64,000 nucleotides of DNA from Hippopus hippopus (taxonomy: Eukaryota > Mollusca > Bivalvia > Cardiida > Cardiidae): assembly GCA_946811185.2 (NCBI GenBank), contig OX328096.1, positions 46,948,252-47,012,251 on the forward strand, in the 5' to 3' direction. The notes beneath the pieces are model-generated. The model made no database searches and had not been told where the DNA came from. It saw only the letters and a program-made list of their open reading frames with translations. The translations under genes were made by a program, and so were the position numbers. This document shows positions 21,965 through 34,500 of this stretch, in pieces (position 1 is the first letter of the stretch; every line of letters starts with the position of its first letter).

Positions 21965-23245
21965 CGAGGGTTGTTCGATATGTAATGTGTATTGTACGAT
22001 ATCTCAAAAGCATTCGACTCAAATAGTGAAATGAACATTACATCCCTTCAAAGTATTCTCCGCGGTTTGAAATACATAATTTCAATCTCTGAATGCATTT
22101 CTGAAATGCGTCACGGTACGCTGATTTAGGTAGACCTCTGAGGCACTGACTGATGGCTGAGCCAAGGGCTTGTCGGGACTTGCAACGATGACCAGATAAG
22201 AACTTTTTAAGTTTTGGAAAACCTTCTCCGACTTCAAAAATTGCTTCACAAGATCAGATGTATGTGATGGAGCATTATCATGAAGTAGACGAACATGCCT
22301 AAATCCTGACACAGGGCGTCGTTTAAGATAATATTTCTTGACCTTTTTTAGTATAACATCTCGGTAATACCGACCTGTAACACTTCTGCCCTTCGGCACC
22401 GGAATTTGTACGGCTATACCATTACATGAGAAGAATATGCAATAAAGAACCTTCTTTGTGCTAATGCTTCTTTTGGCAACTACAGGCCTTCTACCGTGTT
22501 TAGTTAGCCATATTTTGTTTTCAATTTTTCTTACTGGTTCGAAATAGTGAACCCATGTTTCGTCACGAGTAACAATGTTTGCAAATTGTCTTTGATTGAA
22601 TTTGGGAAACATTTTGAGCAATTGCTTAGCGGTTTGTACTCGTACCCGTTTTTGGTCATCTGTCAATATATGCGGTATCCATCTGACAGAAATCTTTCGT
22701 ACTTTCAAAATACGCTTCAAAATAAAATGCACCCGCGATAGCGATATGCCAACAGCGTTGGCAATATCACGAATCGTGTATCTGCCATCACTTTCAATTA
22801 TTTCCCTGACTTTTGAGACATTTGCCTTGCCTGTTACAGTCACAGGTCGGCCAGATTTTGCTGCATCTTTGACGGACTCTGTGCCAGTCAGAAATTTCTT
22901 TCTCCACCTACGAACTGTCTCATAAGATACCTTATCAGACCCATAAACTTCCCCCAATTCAGTAAAAACCAGCATTACCGAATGACCGAGTTTTGTGCGA
23001 ACTTTTATATAAGCTCTAATTTCTTTAATATTCTTAATCCGTTTCCCAACGATTTTTACAACAGTGGTCAACGAGCAGCTCTATTGAAATGACTATAAGT
23101 TTAAAACTATGTGGAGCTGAAGGCTCGTGTTGATACCGTTGGAAAGGTATTGAATAGAGCTATTCAAGCGTATCATCATCCACGAAATCGTGCAAAGCGT
23201 TATCGCGCTGTAGTACAATACACATTACATATCGAACAGCCCTCG
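21965..23245 (-). mobile_element. Mariner (DD34D) transposon, copy 2, nested in BEL/Pao
   Basis: 1281 bp with the same TIRs as copy 1: CGAGGGTTGTTCGATATG on the left at 21965, CATATCGAACAGCCCTCG on the right ending at 23245. TA follows the right end; the left flank is AA, probably a mutated TA. It splits the BEL/Pao RT between the linker and HYLPHH segments, so it arrived after that element. Confidence 0.93.
22082..23053 (-). pseudogene. Mariner transposase lacking start codon and third Asp
   Basis: A long open frame on the minus strand covers the helix-turn-helix region, RDETWVHYF and HDNAPSHTSDLVKQFL. The initiator ATG used in copy 1 is ATC here. About 55-60 bp present in copy 1 are missing after GAGAAGGTT (near 22228). 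This removes the PPYSTDLAPCD segment with the third catalytic Asp and changes frame. It cannot encode an active transposase. Confidence 0.9.
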
Positions 23246-23784
23246 TACGCTCCCATCAACATCATTTGGCTCTACCTTCTTTATTTTATAATTGATCTTT
23301 GATTACATCGTCATACCTTTTCAGAAAGTCCACCTTTAAACTTCATTCGTTAATTTACCATATACGAGTTCCTTGCTTATAGGAACCTCCGGCTCTTCCT
23401 ACGTCCGAGGCTAAGTGACATAACATCTACTGTTTCTGAACTGTAGATCGGACAGAAAATTTTCAACTGCCATTTGGTCTTCGGATTTTGTTTCTTTATC
23501 AGTTATCCCTATTGTTCCTAAATTCCAGAAGTCCTCTGTCTCAACTCCAGATGGAATGCTATAATCTACAGGACTACGTCACCTGTTCTATACATATTGC
23601 TCCCGTACGTCGTCACCAACGTATTTGGTCCGAATGTTTTATTACACTCTTGTCCTTCCACTAAGTATCCATCCTAGTTTTGATGTTAATATGTAGAACC
23701 CATCCCTTATCTTAATGTTCTCTTCAAGCATGAAATCCAGGTAATAATTATTTCCTTTTAATAATCGAATAAGACACATTGGTG

Positions 23785-23935
23785 ATGGTTACCATCATTT
23801 TCTCCGTTTCTCCCAATGTTTCCTACCCTATCTAAGCTAAATCTCATCATTTCAGCCATAGGCCTATTTGGTTTGTCATCTGCAAGTGCTTTCAATATGG
23901 ACGAGTCTAAAATGTTTTCATCTGGTAAAAAGCCA
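23785..23935 (-). repeat. Family A hairpin MITE, half copy
   Basis: Contains TCATTTTCTCCGTTTCTCCC, TCTCATCATTTCAGCC and TTTGTCATCTGCAAGTGC, the second half of family A, ending in TCTGGTAAAAAG. Confidence 0.7.
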
Positions 23936-24109
23936 TTTTAAAAGCACCTGCAGATAGTAAATTTGATGTGGCTTAATAGTCTCTGAAAGGATAAAAAAGA
24001 CAGTTGCAGAAAATGGAATTCCTGATTGCCAGTTTTTTTTTTTTTTTTCTTAAGCGTTCTTTCTCAGGGTGGTTAAAACACAGGATTGTTTGGAAACTTG
24101 TTATAAATA

Positions 24110-24340
24110 TTAACCCTTTACCACACAAGCCCGACTTTTATCTATACCGAGGAAGCAGGCTTTTGAAAACATTGTGGGAAAAGGAGAAAATGCTGGTAAC
24201 CAGCATTTTTTCTTCTTTTCCTACCATGTTTTCTAACCTAGCAATAACAGATCTCGTCATTTTGGCCACCTTTAATATGTCATCTGCAAATTCTTTCAAT
24301 TTGGACCAGTCTAAAGTTTTATCGTTTGCGAAAGAGTTAA
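24110..24340 (+). mobile_element. Family A piggyBac-like hairpin MITE (full copy, family description)
   Basis: Starts TTAACCCTTTACCACAC and ends CGTTTGCGAAAGAGTTAA. The termini are CCCTTTACC-type inverted repeats between TTAA tetranucleotides, the piggyBac signature. The centre is a hairpin: GGGAAAAGGAGAAAATGCTG, then GTAACC and the mirrored CAGCATTTT...CTTTTCC. Outside the core, family members share GAGGAAGAAGGCTTTTGAAA on one side and TCGTCTGCAAATGCTTTCAA on the other. Non-coding, about 230 bp. About 25 full or partial copies lie in this window. Confidence 0.85.
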
Positions 24341-24352
24341 GAAGTTCAACAA

Positions 24353-24583
24353 ATGAACCATTCTCTGTGAAAAGAGAGCTTAATGCATCTGTAAATATAG
24401 ACTTATGTCAGCCTGCGCAGTCCATGTAGGCTGACATGGGTCAAAATGTTGTGCTATTTGTAAATTATCTTCATGTCTACCTTTAGATTCAGTCGATTGT
24501 TAGACAAAATGGATTTTACGGATCTATAATTATGTGACTTGCATGGTATAATGCATCACTCCCTTTTGTCAGAGCATGGCTCA
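24353..24583 (+). mobile_element. Family B MITE
   Basis: Starts near ATGAACCATTCTCTGTG and ends CAGAGCATGGCTCA. It has the family layout: terminal repeat, a hairpin core GTCAGCCTGCGCAGTCC with mirrored half, a GACAAAATGGATTTTACGGA segment, GGTATAATGCATCAC and the opposite terminus. Family B is about 260 bp with TIRs of the form ATGAGCCATGCTCTG. No coding capacity. Confidence 0.8.
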
Positions 24584-24589
24584 AATTTG

Positions 24590-25420
24590 TTTAACTCACT
24601 GGCTTCAGAATTTAATTGAGAACTAATTGAAATCAAAAGCAAGTACAGGTGGATGAAAAGAGAAAGACAATTTGCATAATATTTTGTGCACTCTAATCTT
24701 GGTCTGCACCGGCTGCAAAAGGAGGTGAAGTTGTAAAAAGCGTTGTGAGGGTTGATTTAAGGAATTCTATTGATCATTAAAACCTTCAAAAATATTAAAG
24801 TGAAAATTGCAAAGTGATTATTAGATCCAAATATTCATTTTGCAAAAACAATCTCCCATTCTCATACATTACAGATCTTAGTTCAGACCAATACCATACT
24901 TATATTTTGGTAGTATGTTGGTACGTTTAAGAATAATTATAGTAATATACATGAATATATAATTACATTACATTCTCACTCTTGTCATTTACGATCAAAC
25001 GATATGTAGGATCTTTACATAACTGCACAAAAACTAGTCCATATTACACAACCTTAGCAGGAAAAAGAGAAGTATTTTCTCAGTATAAATAGAAATTCAG
25101 AGATAATGAGCTGCTGCCCCAATGCTCACAATGTTTCTGCAAATGTCTACTTTAGGGGACATAGCATCGTATTAGTACAAAAATGGGTCAAAGCCAATAT
25201 AGAGAGAAAAAAATACATACAACTTTAGTATCTGGGTTCTTTAAACATACCAATATACCAAATTCCAGAACAATGGATGAAATTTCTAAAAAAAAATAGT
25301 CACTTGATTTGCTGGGATTTTCATCACAGTCAATCAGAAGCTACCCTTGAACACATGTTTAAATCTAGAAGAGCTGATTGACATAGAGCGCGGATCAGGG
25401 TTATCACACTGGACAATCAC
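24590..25420. other. Non-coding, 3' side of the SRCR gene
   Basis: AT-rich with no repeat family recognised. It lies downstream of the minus-strand gene's stop codon and may include its 3' UTR. Confidence 0.4.
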
Positions 25421-25425
25421 ACTGT

Positions 25426-25588
25426 TCACGGCGTTTTGCACGACACTGACGCATATTTGTTGCACCCTTGAAGTCTCCAACCTTCGTTCATACAGAAGAA
25501 TGGGTGGGGCGTGTCCTCATGTGTACATTTGATATGTTCTGTCCACATCGGTACAGATGAAATACTATCCTCAGATTCACCATCTTTA
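25426..25588 (-). CDS. Exon 9: SRCR domain 2 C-terminal half and stop
   Basis: Acceptor TTTCCAG. Reads MWTEHIKCTHEDTPHPFFC then GCNKYASVSCKTP and TGA (25428-25426). Cys placement agrees with an SRCR C-terminus, and the protein ends directly after the domain with no membrane anchor. Confidence 0.82.
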
Positions 25589-28500
25589 CTGGAAAGAAAA
25601 AAAAAATGGATTTAATGTAATCTTTACATCAGAGGCTGAACTCAAGTTGTTCTTGTGTAGCCTACAGGATGTGTAACTTCAATCTGATGGCATGCTCCGA
25701 TATTATTTTTGTGATTGTTCTCTGCTCAGTAACATCGGTGCAAGCCTCCAAACTGGGGATTCAGGATGTGCAGTCTGATCTTTAATGTTTACGGTCAAAT
25801 ACTTTCTGGGGAATTTTCTTTAGATGAATAGATGAATTTCGTGGCTGTTGGAAAAATTGCTCATTAAGAGCTATTTCATTTCTCGCCACAATGCTTGTAA
25901 AAATCGTCTGCTCCGTTTTCCACAATGTTTTCAAAGCGCAGTTTTCTGAGTTGTTTGGTAAAGGTTTAACGTGTACTTACATCCATGCACCGTTGCTGAC
26001 AGTGTTACAGAAAACATCAGGCGCCTTATCTTCTATCTTCTTACAAACTCGCGTCCATTGACCACCGAAGTATATTTCTATGTGACCACTTATACTCTCA
26101 GAATCCGCACCATTAACGATTCTTATATTTTGAAAACCGCTCTCTGTAAAACAAGAAAATATTGTTATCAAATCGTAGAATGTTTAAAATGCAGCATAAC
26201 TAGTTGCCATACGACGAAATATTTGACTTGTCCGTATCGAAACTATTTTCGTACACGACAAATCAAATCTGGCTCGAATGCCGGGTTACGAAGGATAGTA
26301 AACATTGTGGAAAAAAGAAGAAATGTTTGCAACCAGCATTTTCATCCTTTCCCAAACTGTTTTCAAAAGTCATTTTTCTTAAAAACATCGGATTGTTTGA
26401 AAAAAGGGTGTCGTGTGTTGTGGACGGTGTAAATCAAAAGGGGAAATCTCAATATGTTGTACCCCATATATCTCCCTATGTTAATTTGTAAAGACCCTAC
26501 CCCATACTGCCTTCTAGGGCTTTAACAAACGACTAGTTTTAGACTGTTCTAAAATGAAAGCATTTGCAGACGACACATCAAAGTTGCTCAAATGGTGAGA
26601 TTTGGCTTTGACAGAATAGAAAATACTGTTGGAAAAGGAGAAAATGCTGGTTACCAGCACTTTCTCCTTTTTCCACAATGTTTTAAAGAGGTTTATTTTA
26701 ATTTTCTTCCTCAGGGTCGTTACAACACGGGATTGTTTGGTAAAAGGGTACATGACTCCGTCTACGCACGTCATAATATGTTCATCAGTTGGTGTGCATG
26801 TGTGATTTTCGTCAGACGGTGTGTGTTTGAGAGAGAGAGAGAGTGAGAGAGACAGAGAGAGAGGGTGCAGGAAAACTCATGGTAGACTCACTGTTCACTT
26901 CTTCGACATAACATGTTATTCCTATATCTTTATCTCGGTCGTTTTCCTGTTTATAATTGGATATTGAGCAGTCGAAGATTGTTGATTCGGAACCACTACA
27001 GTCGATGTCTTCCAGCTTGTAACTTTTGTAGGTGGTGGTTGGAAACGGCTTGTCGGGTTTGTGGTAAGAGCCTCCGAAACTGCAAATAATTCAACAACAC
27101 AATCATAATAATTATTACAATAAAGAATGATAGTGTCTCGACACAATGGAGGAAAAGGAAAGGAAGGAAAAAAATGAGGAAAGGTTTGCTCATTGCAAGC
27201 TATATAGACGTTTTGTGTTTTGCAGTCGACAACTTTGAAGTATAATGGTGCACGCTCTCGCTCGCTCGCTCTATCTCTTTCGTTCGCGCTCTTCGCTTTT
27301 CTAGCTTGCTCTCATTCACACCCCCCCCTCTCTCTCTCTCTCCCTCTCTCTGTTTTCTTACTGGTAATCGACAATCTTTTCAATACTTTCTGTCTCTCTC
27401 TCAGTCTTTGTCTCTGTCGCTCTCTCTCTCTGCGTGAAAATATCGACAAGTTTTCTCAACCTTCTTCTTATACTCTTAGTTGTCCATCGAACTGCATATT
27501 ACATTCGTCCTCCCGTCCTTAACAGGTTAATTGTGGTCGACATCCCCTGCTCCCTTTTGGTAGACTTACACGGTTGAAAATTAGCCCTTTCAGCGCCATA
27601 CAGGGGCACAAAACGTACAGTCTTTTCTTGCATCTTTCCGCTTGTTTAGTCGAGCCTATTAGGTATATTTATTTCAGATTTTCTGTGAAGTATATCTTCA
27701 GCCCTCGAAAGAGTTGTCTATATATGGCTTGCAACACGCGAAAAGGGGCATTCGGACATTTGCGTAAAGCGTCGTCTCGGGTCAGCCTGTGCAGTCCGCG
27801 AAGGCTAATCCGAGACGACACTTTACGTTTTTATGTAATTTTCTGTTTTGTGCAGGTCTAGTATAGAACAAAATCTAACGTAGTCGTAAAGTGCCGTCTC
27901 GGATCAGTCTGCGCGGACTGCGCAGGCTGATCCGGGACGACGCTTTACGCAAATGTCCGCATGCCCTTTTTGGCGTGTTGCAGGCCATATTTGACGCTGA
28001 AAGATTTAACAAGTTAATTGGCTGATGCTCCCTCCCTTTCCCAATCCATACATGCATCCATACTACACAAATTTACTTGTAGCCAAGTTGTCTGCACACG
28101 ACTTGTGTCACTTTCCAGGTCCATTTCGACTCCTCTAACTGAACAGAGCGCCAATTATTATCTGTATCATATAGCATCTCCAGTCTTCCCTCGTTAGGAG
28201 TCAGGCCCTCAACTAACCGTAAACCTGTCAACAGAAAACAGAAGCAAATATTTGAACCATGCTCTGTGAAAAGGGTGCTTAAAGCATTTGCGAAAAGTAT
28301 CGACCCAGGTCAGCCTGCGCAGTCCGCGCAGGCTGACCTGGGCCGAAACTTTTCGCTACGGGTCAACTTTCTGTATGCCCAAGGACCAGTCTACCTCAGG
28401 ATTAATTTGGATGTTTCAAAGGTGGCTATTATGGATCCATAAGTATGTGATGACTTGCTTGGTCCCAAGGATCACGGAAATGCGTTAAGCCCCCTTTTCA

Positions 28501-31500
28501 CAGAGCATGGCTCATTTATATCATCATCTTCGTTGTCCTCGTCATCTTGGTCATCTCTATCACCATCAGTAGCAGCAGCAGCTTTGATAGCCTGATCTTT
28601 GTTTTCCACTATCTATTTATTTCCAAATTTAGGGACCATTTCAGGCTATATAGAAAAATAGATATTTGTAGCTTGGCAGCCAAAAGTTTAAATGCCTAAT
28701 GGTGGCCAAAAGTAAACAATGCGGGTGTCAAATGCATTTAAATTTAAATTGCACCACTTAAAAGTGTGCAAATTGTTGTTAGTCGTTGGCCGAAAAAGGA
28801 ATTTTTAAACTAGATAAAAAGTAAAAAAAATAGAGCGACCGGGCAACCTTTCGGGTCCTTATCGGACCTTTAAAAGGGTCGAGTGAAATGCTTAAAGGCC
28901 AACAAATTGGAATTGCAAACATTGCAGATAAAACAGTTTATGTCGTAAATTTGTATATACAGAATTATATTACAAAACTCATTAACTGACGACAAATTTT
29001 CAGACAGGTCTATACTTATCGTCAATAGAAGACCCCCTCCTCCTTCCCAATAAGTGACATCCCTCTATCATAGGACTTTCATTTTACATTTTCAGTCAAA
29101 TGGTTAGCTTTATTTATACTTGAGCAATGCTCTGGCAAAAGGGTATTTAATGCATCTCCGTGATGCATTATACCAAGCAAGTCATCACTTAATTATGGAT
29201 CCATCAAATCCATTTAATGTAACACTCGGCTGAATCCTGAGGTAGAATGATACTTGGACATGCAGAAAATTTACAAGCAGCAAAAACATTTCGACCCATT
29301 CCAGCCTGCGCGGATTGCACAGGCTGACATGGGTCGATAGTTTATGCAGATGTATTAACCCCCAGAGCTCATTTGTTTCTTGTTATTTAGGGTATGCATA
29401 ATTTTTTATTCAAATGAGAATACAGCAAAACTTTATTCGTTATTATACGGTTACATCAACTATTTATTTTCAGAATATTTCAAAATAACCTCTTAAAAGT
29501 TTATATCATAGGTTTACACCAACTATTTATTTTCAGAATATATGAAAATAACCTCTTAATAGTTCAGTGGTTGTAGTCGGAGCTTGAGTAGTTGTTGTCG
29601 TGGAAGTTGTAGATGTTGTTGAAGTAGTGGTAGATGTAGTGGTAGATGTAGTGCTAGTTGTTGTTGTCGGGGCGGCAGTTGTAGATGTAGTGGTAGATGT
29701 AGTGCTACTTGTTGTTGTCGGTGCGGCAGTTGTAGATGTAGTTGAAGATGTAGTGCTAGTTGTTGTTGTCGGGGAGGGAGTTGTAGATGTAGTTGTAGAT
29801 GTAGTGCTGGTTATTGTCGGAGCTGGAGTTGTCGAAGTTGTTGTAGATGTAGTGCTAGTTGTTGTTGTCGGGGCGGGAGTTGTAGACGAAGTCGTCGTTG
29901 TTGTCGGAGTTGTTGTTGTAGAAGTGGTTGTTGTTGCAGGGGCAGGGGTAGTAGTTGCTGTTGTAGGGGCAGGAGTCGTACTGGTTGTTGTTGTTTGGGC
30001 TTGTGTTGTAGAAGTAGCAGTTGATGTTGTTGGAGCCAAACTTGTTGATGTTGACGGGGTTTGTGTAGTTGTTGTTGGTGGCACTGAGGTCGGTACCGTA
30101 ATTGGTGCTATCAGAGAAACAAAAAAAATATATTGAAAAAATAATTAACATTTAAATATAATAGCGAAAACCCATAAATGAATTGCCCAGTTTTTCATGA
30201 CTTCTGGCTGAGATGGTACAAGATAGGAACGTTTTTTTTTAACAATTTCAAGATAAGAACTTCTATTTTTTCCACTTTTCTTGTGAATAAATGACATGGA
30301 AAAGTCAGAATTAGTTTTCTACTACCGCTAACATCTAAAAGCCGATTGCGGGAACAGAATGTCATGAAAAAACGTTTTGAGAAAATGCCATGAGATTCTG
30401 AAGAATTGTAGATCTATAGGTATTTGATTCATGCTCTGTGAAAAGTGGGTATAGTGCATCTGCAAAAAATATCGGCTTATGTCATGTCAAGTTTTTGTTA
30501 TTAGTAAATTTTCTGATTGTCCAAGGTCCATTCTATCTCTTGATTTTGTGGATCCATAATTATGTGACGACTTGCTTGATATCATGCATGATGGAGATGC
30601 AGTAAACATCCTTTCGTCAGAGCACGGCTCATAGGCTTATGTATTCATCGTCCTCGTGAAAAATGTGAATAACAATTTCTGTAGGAAAAGTACGCGACCG
30701 CAGTTCTGATTGCTGGTAAAGATGTCCATGGCACACGAGGTCTGGAAGAGTAAAAAATTACAACGAAATCTTACCCGAAATACATAACACAGTGCTACTA
30801 TCATACACAAATGACGCCATACACGCGCATGCGTTGTCAGTGCAGACGCCATTGATGTCAGAACAGTCAGCGTCCACAGAACACTGGTAACCGTACAGAG
30901 CTGTAAAAAAACAACAACAAAAAAACCCGTCATATCTTTTTAAAATATGGGCACTCGATATAATGTCTGGTTCTGATGTTAATATGAAAATATTAAGGAA
31001 AAATGTTCATCATTGGTAATTTATCCCCTCTGCGTTTTTTCAAAAAAGAAATATGCCGCCAGACGGAAAAGTCGTCTGCAGGTGCCAACATAGAAAAACA
31101 GGAAATGTAACAGCTATTGTTAAAAGATGCATAAAGCTCTTTTAGCCCTTCACTCGACGATATAATTTCAGTAGACTAGACTGGCAGCCAGCATTTGTCA
31201 TTTTCCCACACTCTTTTTTTAGGCTTCTTTTATTCATCTTCATTATAACTATGGTGGAAAGTGTGGTAAAGGTTAAAGAATTACTTGTGAAATAATCGAA
31301 GTATTGTCACTTAAACAAAAAAAACCCTAGTGCGTGAGGGGGGGAAAGGGGGGGGATAAGGCTATAAAACACGAGTGAAATAACAATGAATAGGGAAAGC
31401 CGTAAACTCATAAAGTGCAGGATTTCTGCTATATGATCAGAGGATAATTACATCGTTCACCAGTAGGCCTACCTTTTTACCAGACAACAAAATTGTACAA

Positions 31501-34500
31501 AATCCAAAATGAAAGTATTTGCAGACGACAAATTAAATATGGCTCAAACGACGAAATTTTCCTGTATAAAGGTGTAAACAAAAATTGTAGGAAAAGGAAA
31601 AATATTGTGGTTATCAGCATTTTCTCCTTTTCCCACAATGTTTTTAAAGCTGTCCTCCTCAGTATCATTAAAAACTCGAAACCGTTCGGTAAAAGGTTAA
31701 CTCTTTACCAGACAACAAAAATCTAGACGTGTCCATTTTAAGGTATTTGCAGTCGGCAATTTCGATGTGGCTTAGATGATTGGGTTTGTTTCTGAAAGGA
31801 TAGAAAACATTTGGATAAAAGGGGGGGGGGAACACTAGCTAGCGTTACTATTTTTGTTTTTCCAACAATGTTGTATAAAGCCTCCTTTTCAGGGACCTTA
31901 GAACGAATAATTATTTGGTAAAGGGTTAAGCTGTTAAAAAAAAAAAATAGATAAAAGCGGATTTTAAACCAAAGGAAAAAATCCAAGTATTACGATTGTA
32001 AATTTCCTTTTGCTGGTAAATTATTTGTAGGATCTGATATGAGCTAGCATTTGAAACAATCGTATCGGACAATGTAGATCCAATATAAGTTTGCACGTAG
32101 ATCTTGATCTACAATGTCTACAAAAGCGTACCAAGTCCGGTCTAGCAGCCCAAGAGTTAACCATTGTTCAGTTTATGATGAATAACCGTTGTCCTTTGCG
32201 AAGACAGCATGTTCGTCTGTGAAGTCTGATGTTTGTCCATGCTGGTCATTATTCAACCAACTTGTAACCTTTACCTCTTCACCGAACGACAAAATCTAAA
32301 ACTGGTCCAATTTGAGAGCAATGGAAGATGACAATTTAAGTGTAGCTCAAACGATGATACCTGTCTTTGATAGGGTAAAAGACATTGTGGGAAAAGGAGA
32401 AAATGCTGGTTACCTTTTCCCATAATGTTTTCAAAAGGAGTTTTTCTCAGGGTCAGTCCAAACTCGGGATTGTGTGGTAAGGGTTACAGCGCCTTTCGCT
32501 ACTATAGTTGCACAAAACACGCAGTCTGATCTTTGATCTACATTGTCTGCTTTGCTGAAATGCTGCAGACATAAAGCAACCACAAACGTGCAATTATCTT
32601 GGTTTTTATTTTACACTGAAAATGTCTATTGGGTTTATTCTGCGGTTTAAGGCTTATGCACATCAAAGCATGCTAATGATATTTGATGTCCTGCAGCAAA
32701 CCCTGTGGCAAGGAACTTTTTTTTACCTTTCATTACAATGTCACGCACAGGCTAATCTGGCTAGAGATATTTTGCCATTGTCGAATTATTTTGCATTTCC
32801 AAGGACCATTCTACCCAAACAACCAGTCAGTTGTTTGACAAAATAGATTTTATGAATCCATAATTATGTGCCGACTTACTTGGTATAAGGCACCTTGGAG
32901 ATGCTGTAAACACCCCTTTTGTCAGAGCGCGGCTCATTTATGTTTAATTCGTCCTCTTCAAATGCCTTCGATTCGGACAAGTCTAAAATTGTGCCCTCGG
33001 GTAAAACGTTCAGAGAATGGTTTCAAAAGAGTGATAAATGATTCAATATTGACCAACGGCAACGGAACCCACGTGAGAATTTTTTCCTCGACACCCTCCC
33101 CATTTAAGATATGCGTATAAACCCCAAGAATGCCGTAGACATCTTATATAACGGTTTTGCGGACAGTGTAGATCAATATGAGATTGCACAAACGTGCTGT
33201 TAAATGTTGAATCTACTTCTTGCGAGATATTTTAAGATCAGTACCAGCATTTATTTTAGTTTAACTTTTTACCCAATGATTAAATTTTAGACTTGTCCAA
33301 ATTGAATGAATTTGCAGACATCAAAATAAATATGACTCATACTTAAATATTTATGTTGGGAAGGACAAAAAACATTGTGGGAAAAGGAGAAAATGCTGGT
33401 AACCAGCATTTTCTCCCTTTCCCACAGTGTTTTCAGAAGCTTTCTCTCTCAGGGTCAGTAATAGTCGGGATTGTGTGGTAAAGGGTTAGACATATTTAAT
33501 TCGATAAATGATTGGGATCAGGTCACAAGTTCAAGTTCAGTATTTATATAGATGGAAATGATTTGATAGGCTTTGGCTCTCTAGGGATACAGACGATTAG
33601 CACGAATAAACAATACGATAATTATTGCCGGTCAAGGGTGACCGACTTTCGACTTTTGAATCGTGGGTTTCTGGCCCTGTTTCGTTCATTTGGTTGCATG
33701 GTCTGTAAAGCCATTTCAACATATCGCGGTGACCAGTGCATCTATCCATGCTTTCCTGGAGTTTCTGAAGTTACCAGTACTTTGCACAAGCCTCTTTCCA
33801 AGCTATTAGCGACTTTCCAACAACCTTTATCTAAACAAAGGCCATGTGGTGAAAACTGAAAAATTCTGTCGCAATGACTATCATTAGTCCTCGGAGATAA
33901 AAGGGTCAAGCTGGGGATTCGAACCAGCGACCACCAGGTTTCAAGCCTTGTACGTTACCGACTGAGCAATGGACTTGGCAGCTGTCTAGACAAAAAAGGT
34001 TGAAAAAAAACATTCACCTTTTAACCTTTTTATCTAAATGAACGAAATAGGGACTCAATTCAAAAGGTGAAAAGCATGGTCGTGCTGGTAGATAGGCCTG
34101 TGTAACGTTAGTAAGAACGGAACGCCATAATTCACCAAGAAGGGGAAAAAAAGAGCACAGTTAAGTTGCTCAAACGGACGAACACATTTTGACTTGCCTC
34201 TGCTGTTTACCAAATGACAAAATTTTACTTTGGTCCAAGCTAAAAGCATTTGCAGATGATATTGTAAATGCTGCATAAAATAATGGAATTTGTCTATTGA
34301 AGAAGAGAAAACATTGTGGGAAAAGTAGAAAATGCTGATTATCAGCATTTTCTCCTTTTCTCACAATTGTTTTCGAAAGCTTTATACCCCAGTGTCGTTC
34401 AATACCAGGACTGTTTGGTAAAGGGTTAATTAATAGTAATTAAAGCTGCCAAATAGAAAAACGATACAATATCAGTGAAGTACAACACCGCAAACAATTG

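Larger units (their letters stand above)
19860..23770 (-). mobile_element. BEL/Pao-type LTR retrotransposon pol relic
   Basis: Minus-strand pol segments appear in BEL/Pao order. These are the pre-RT linker (KLGWILSGR near 23690; FWNLGTIGITDKE near 23490), the RT (HYLPHHAVIT, VYDASAKTRKKK, VADIEKAFLQIGLQ, TRFLWLK, YVDNLITG), RNase H and the integrase zinc-binding region. No LTRs or gag are seen. The integrase core is absent and frameshifts and stops are numerous. The relic is split by a mariner insertion at 21965-23245. Confidence 0.85.

Noticed and set aside
27220..27522. Ser/Leu-rich protein
   Set aside because: Reading of the CT-rich simple repeat.
29600..30136. Val-rich plus-strand open frame of 178 codons
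   Set aside because: It is the antisense shadow of the Thr-rich mucin exon (ACN codons read as GTN).
30637..30933. Minus-strand open frame over exon 4
   Set aside because: It is in another frame. The splice-bounded frame with six Cys joins its neighbours in phase; this one does not.
33890..33990. tRNA gene
   Set aside because: A and B boxes are present, but the arms do not fold into a clean tRNA and a conserved SINE tail follows.
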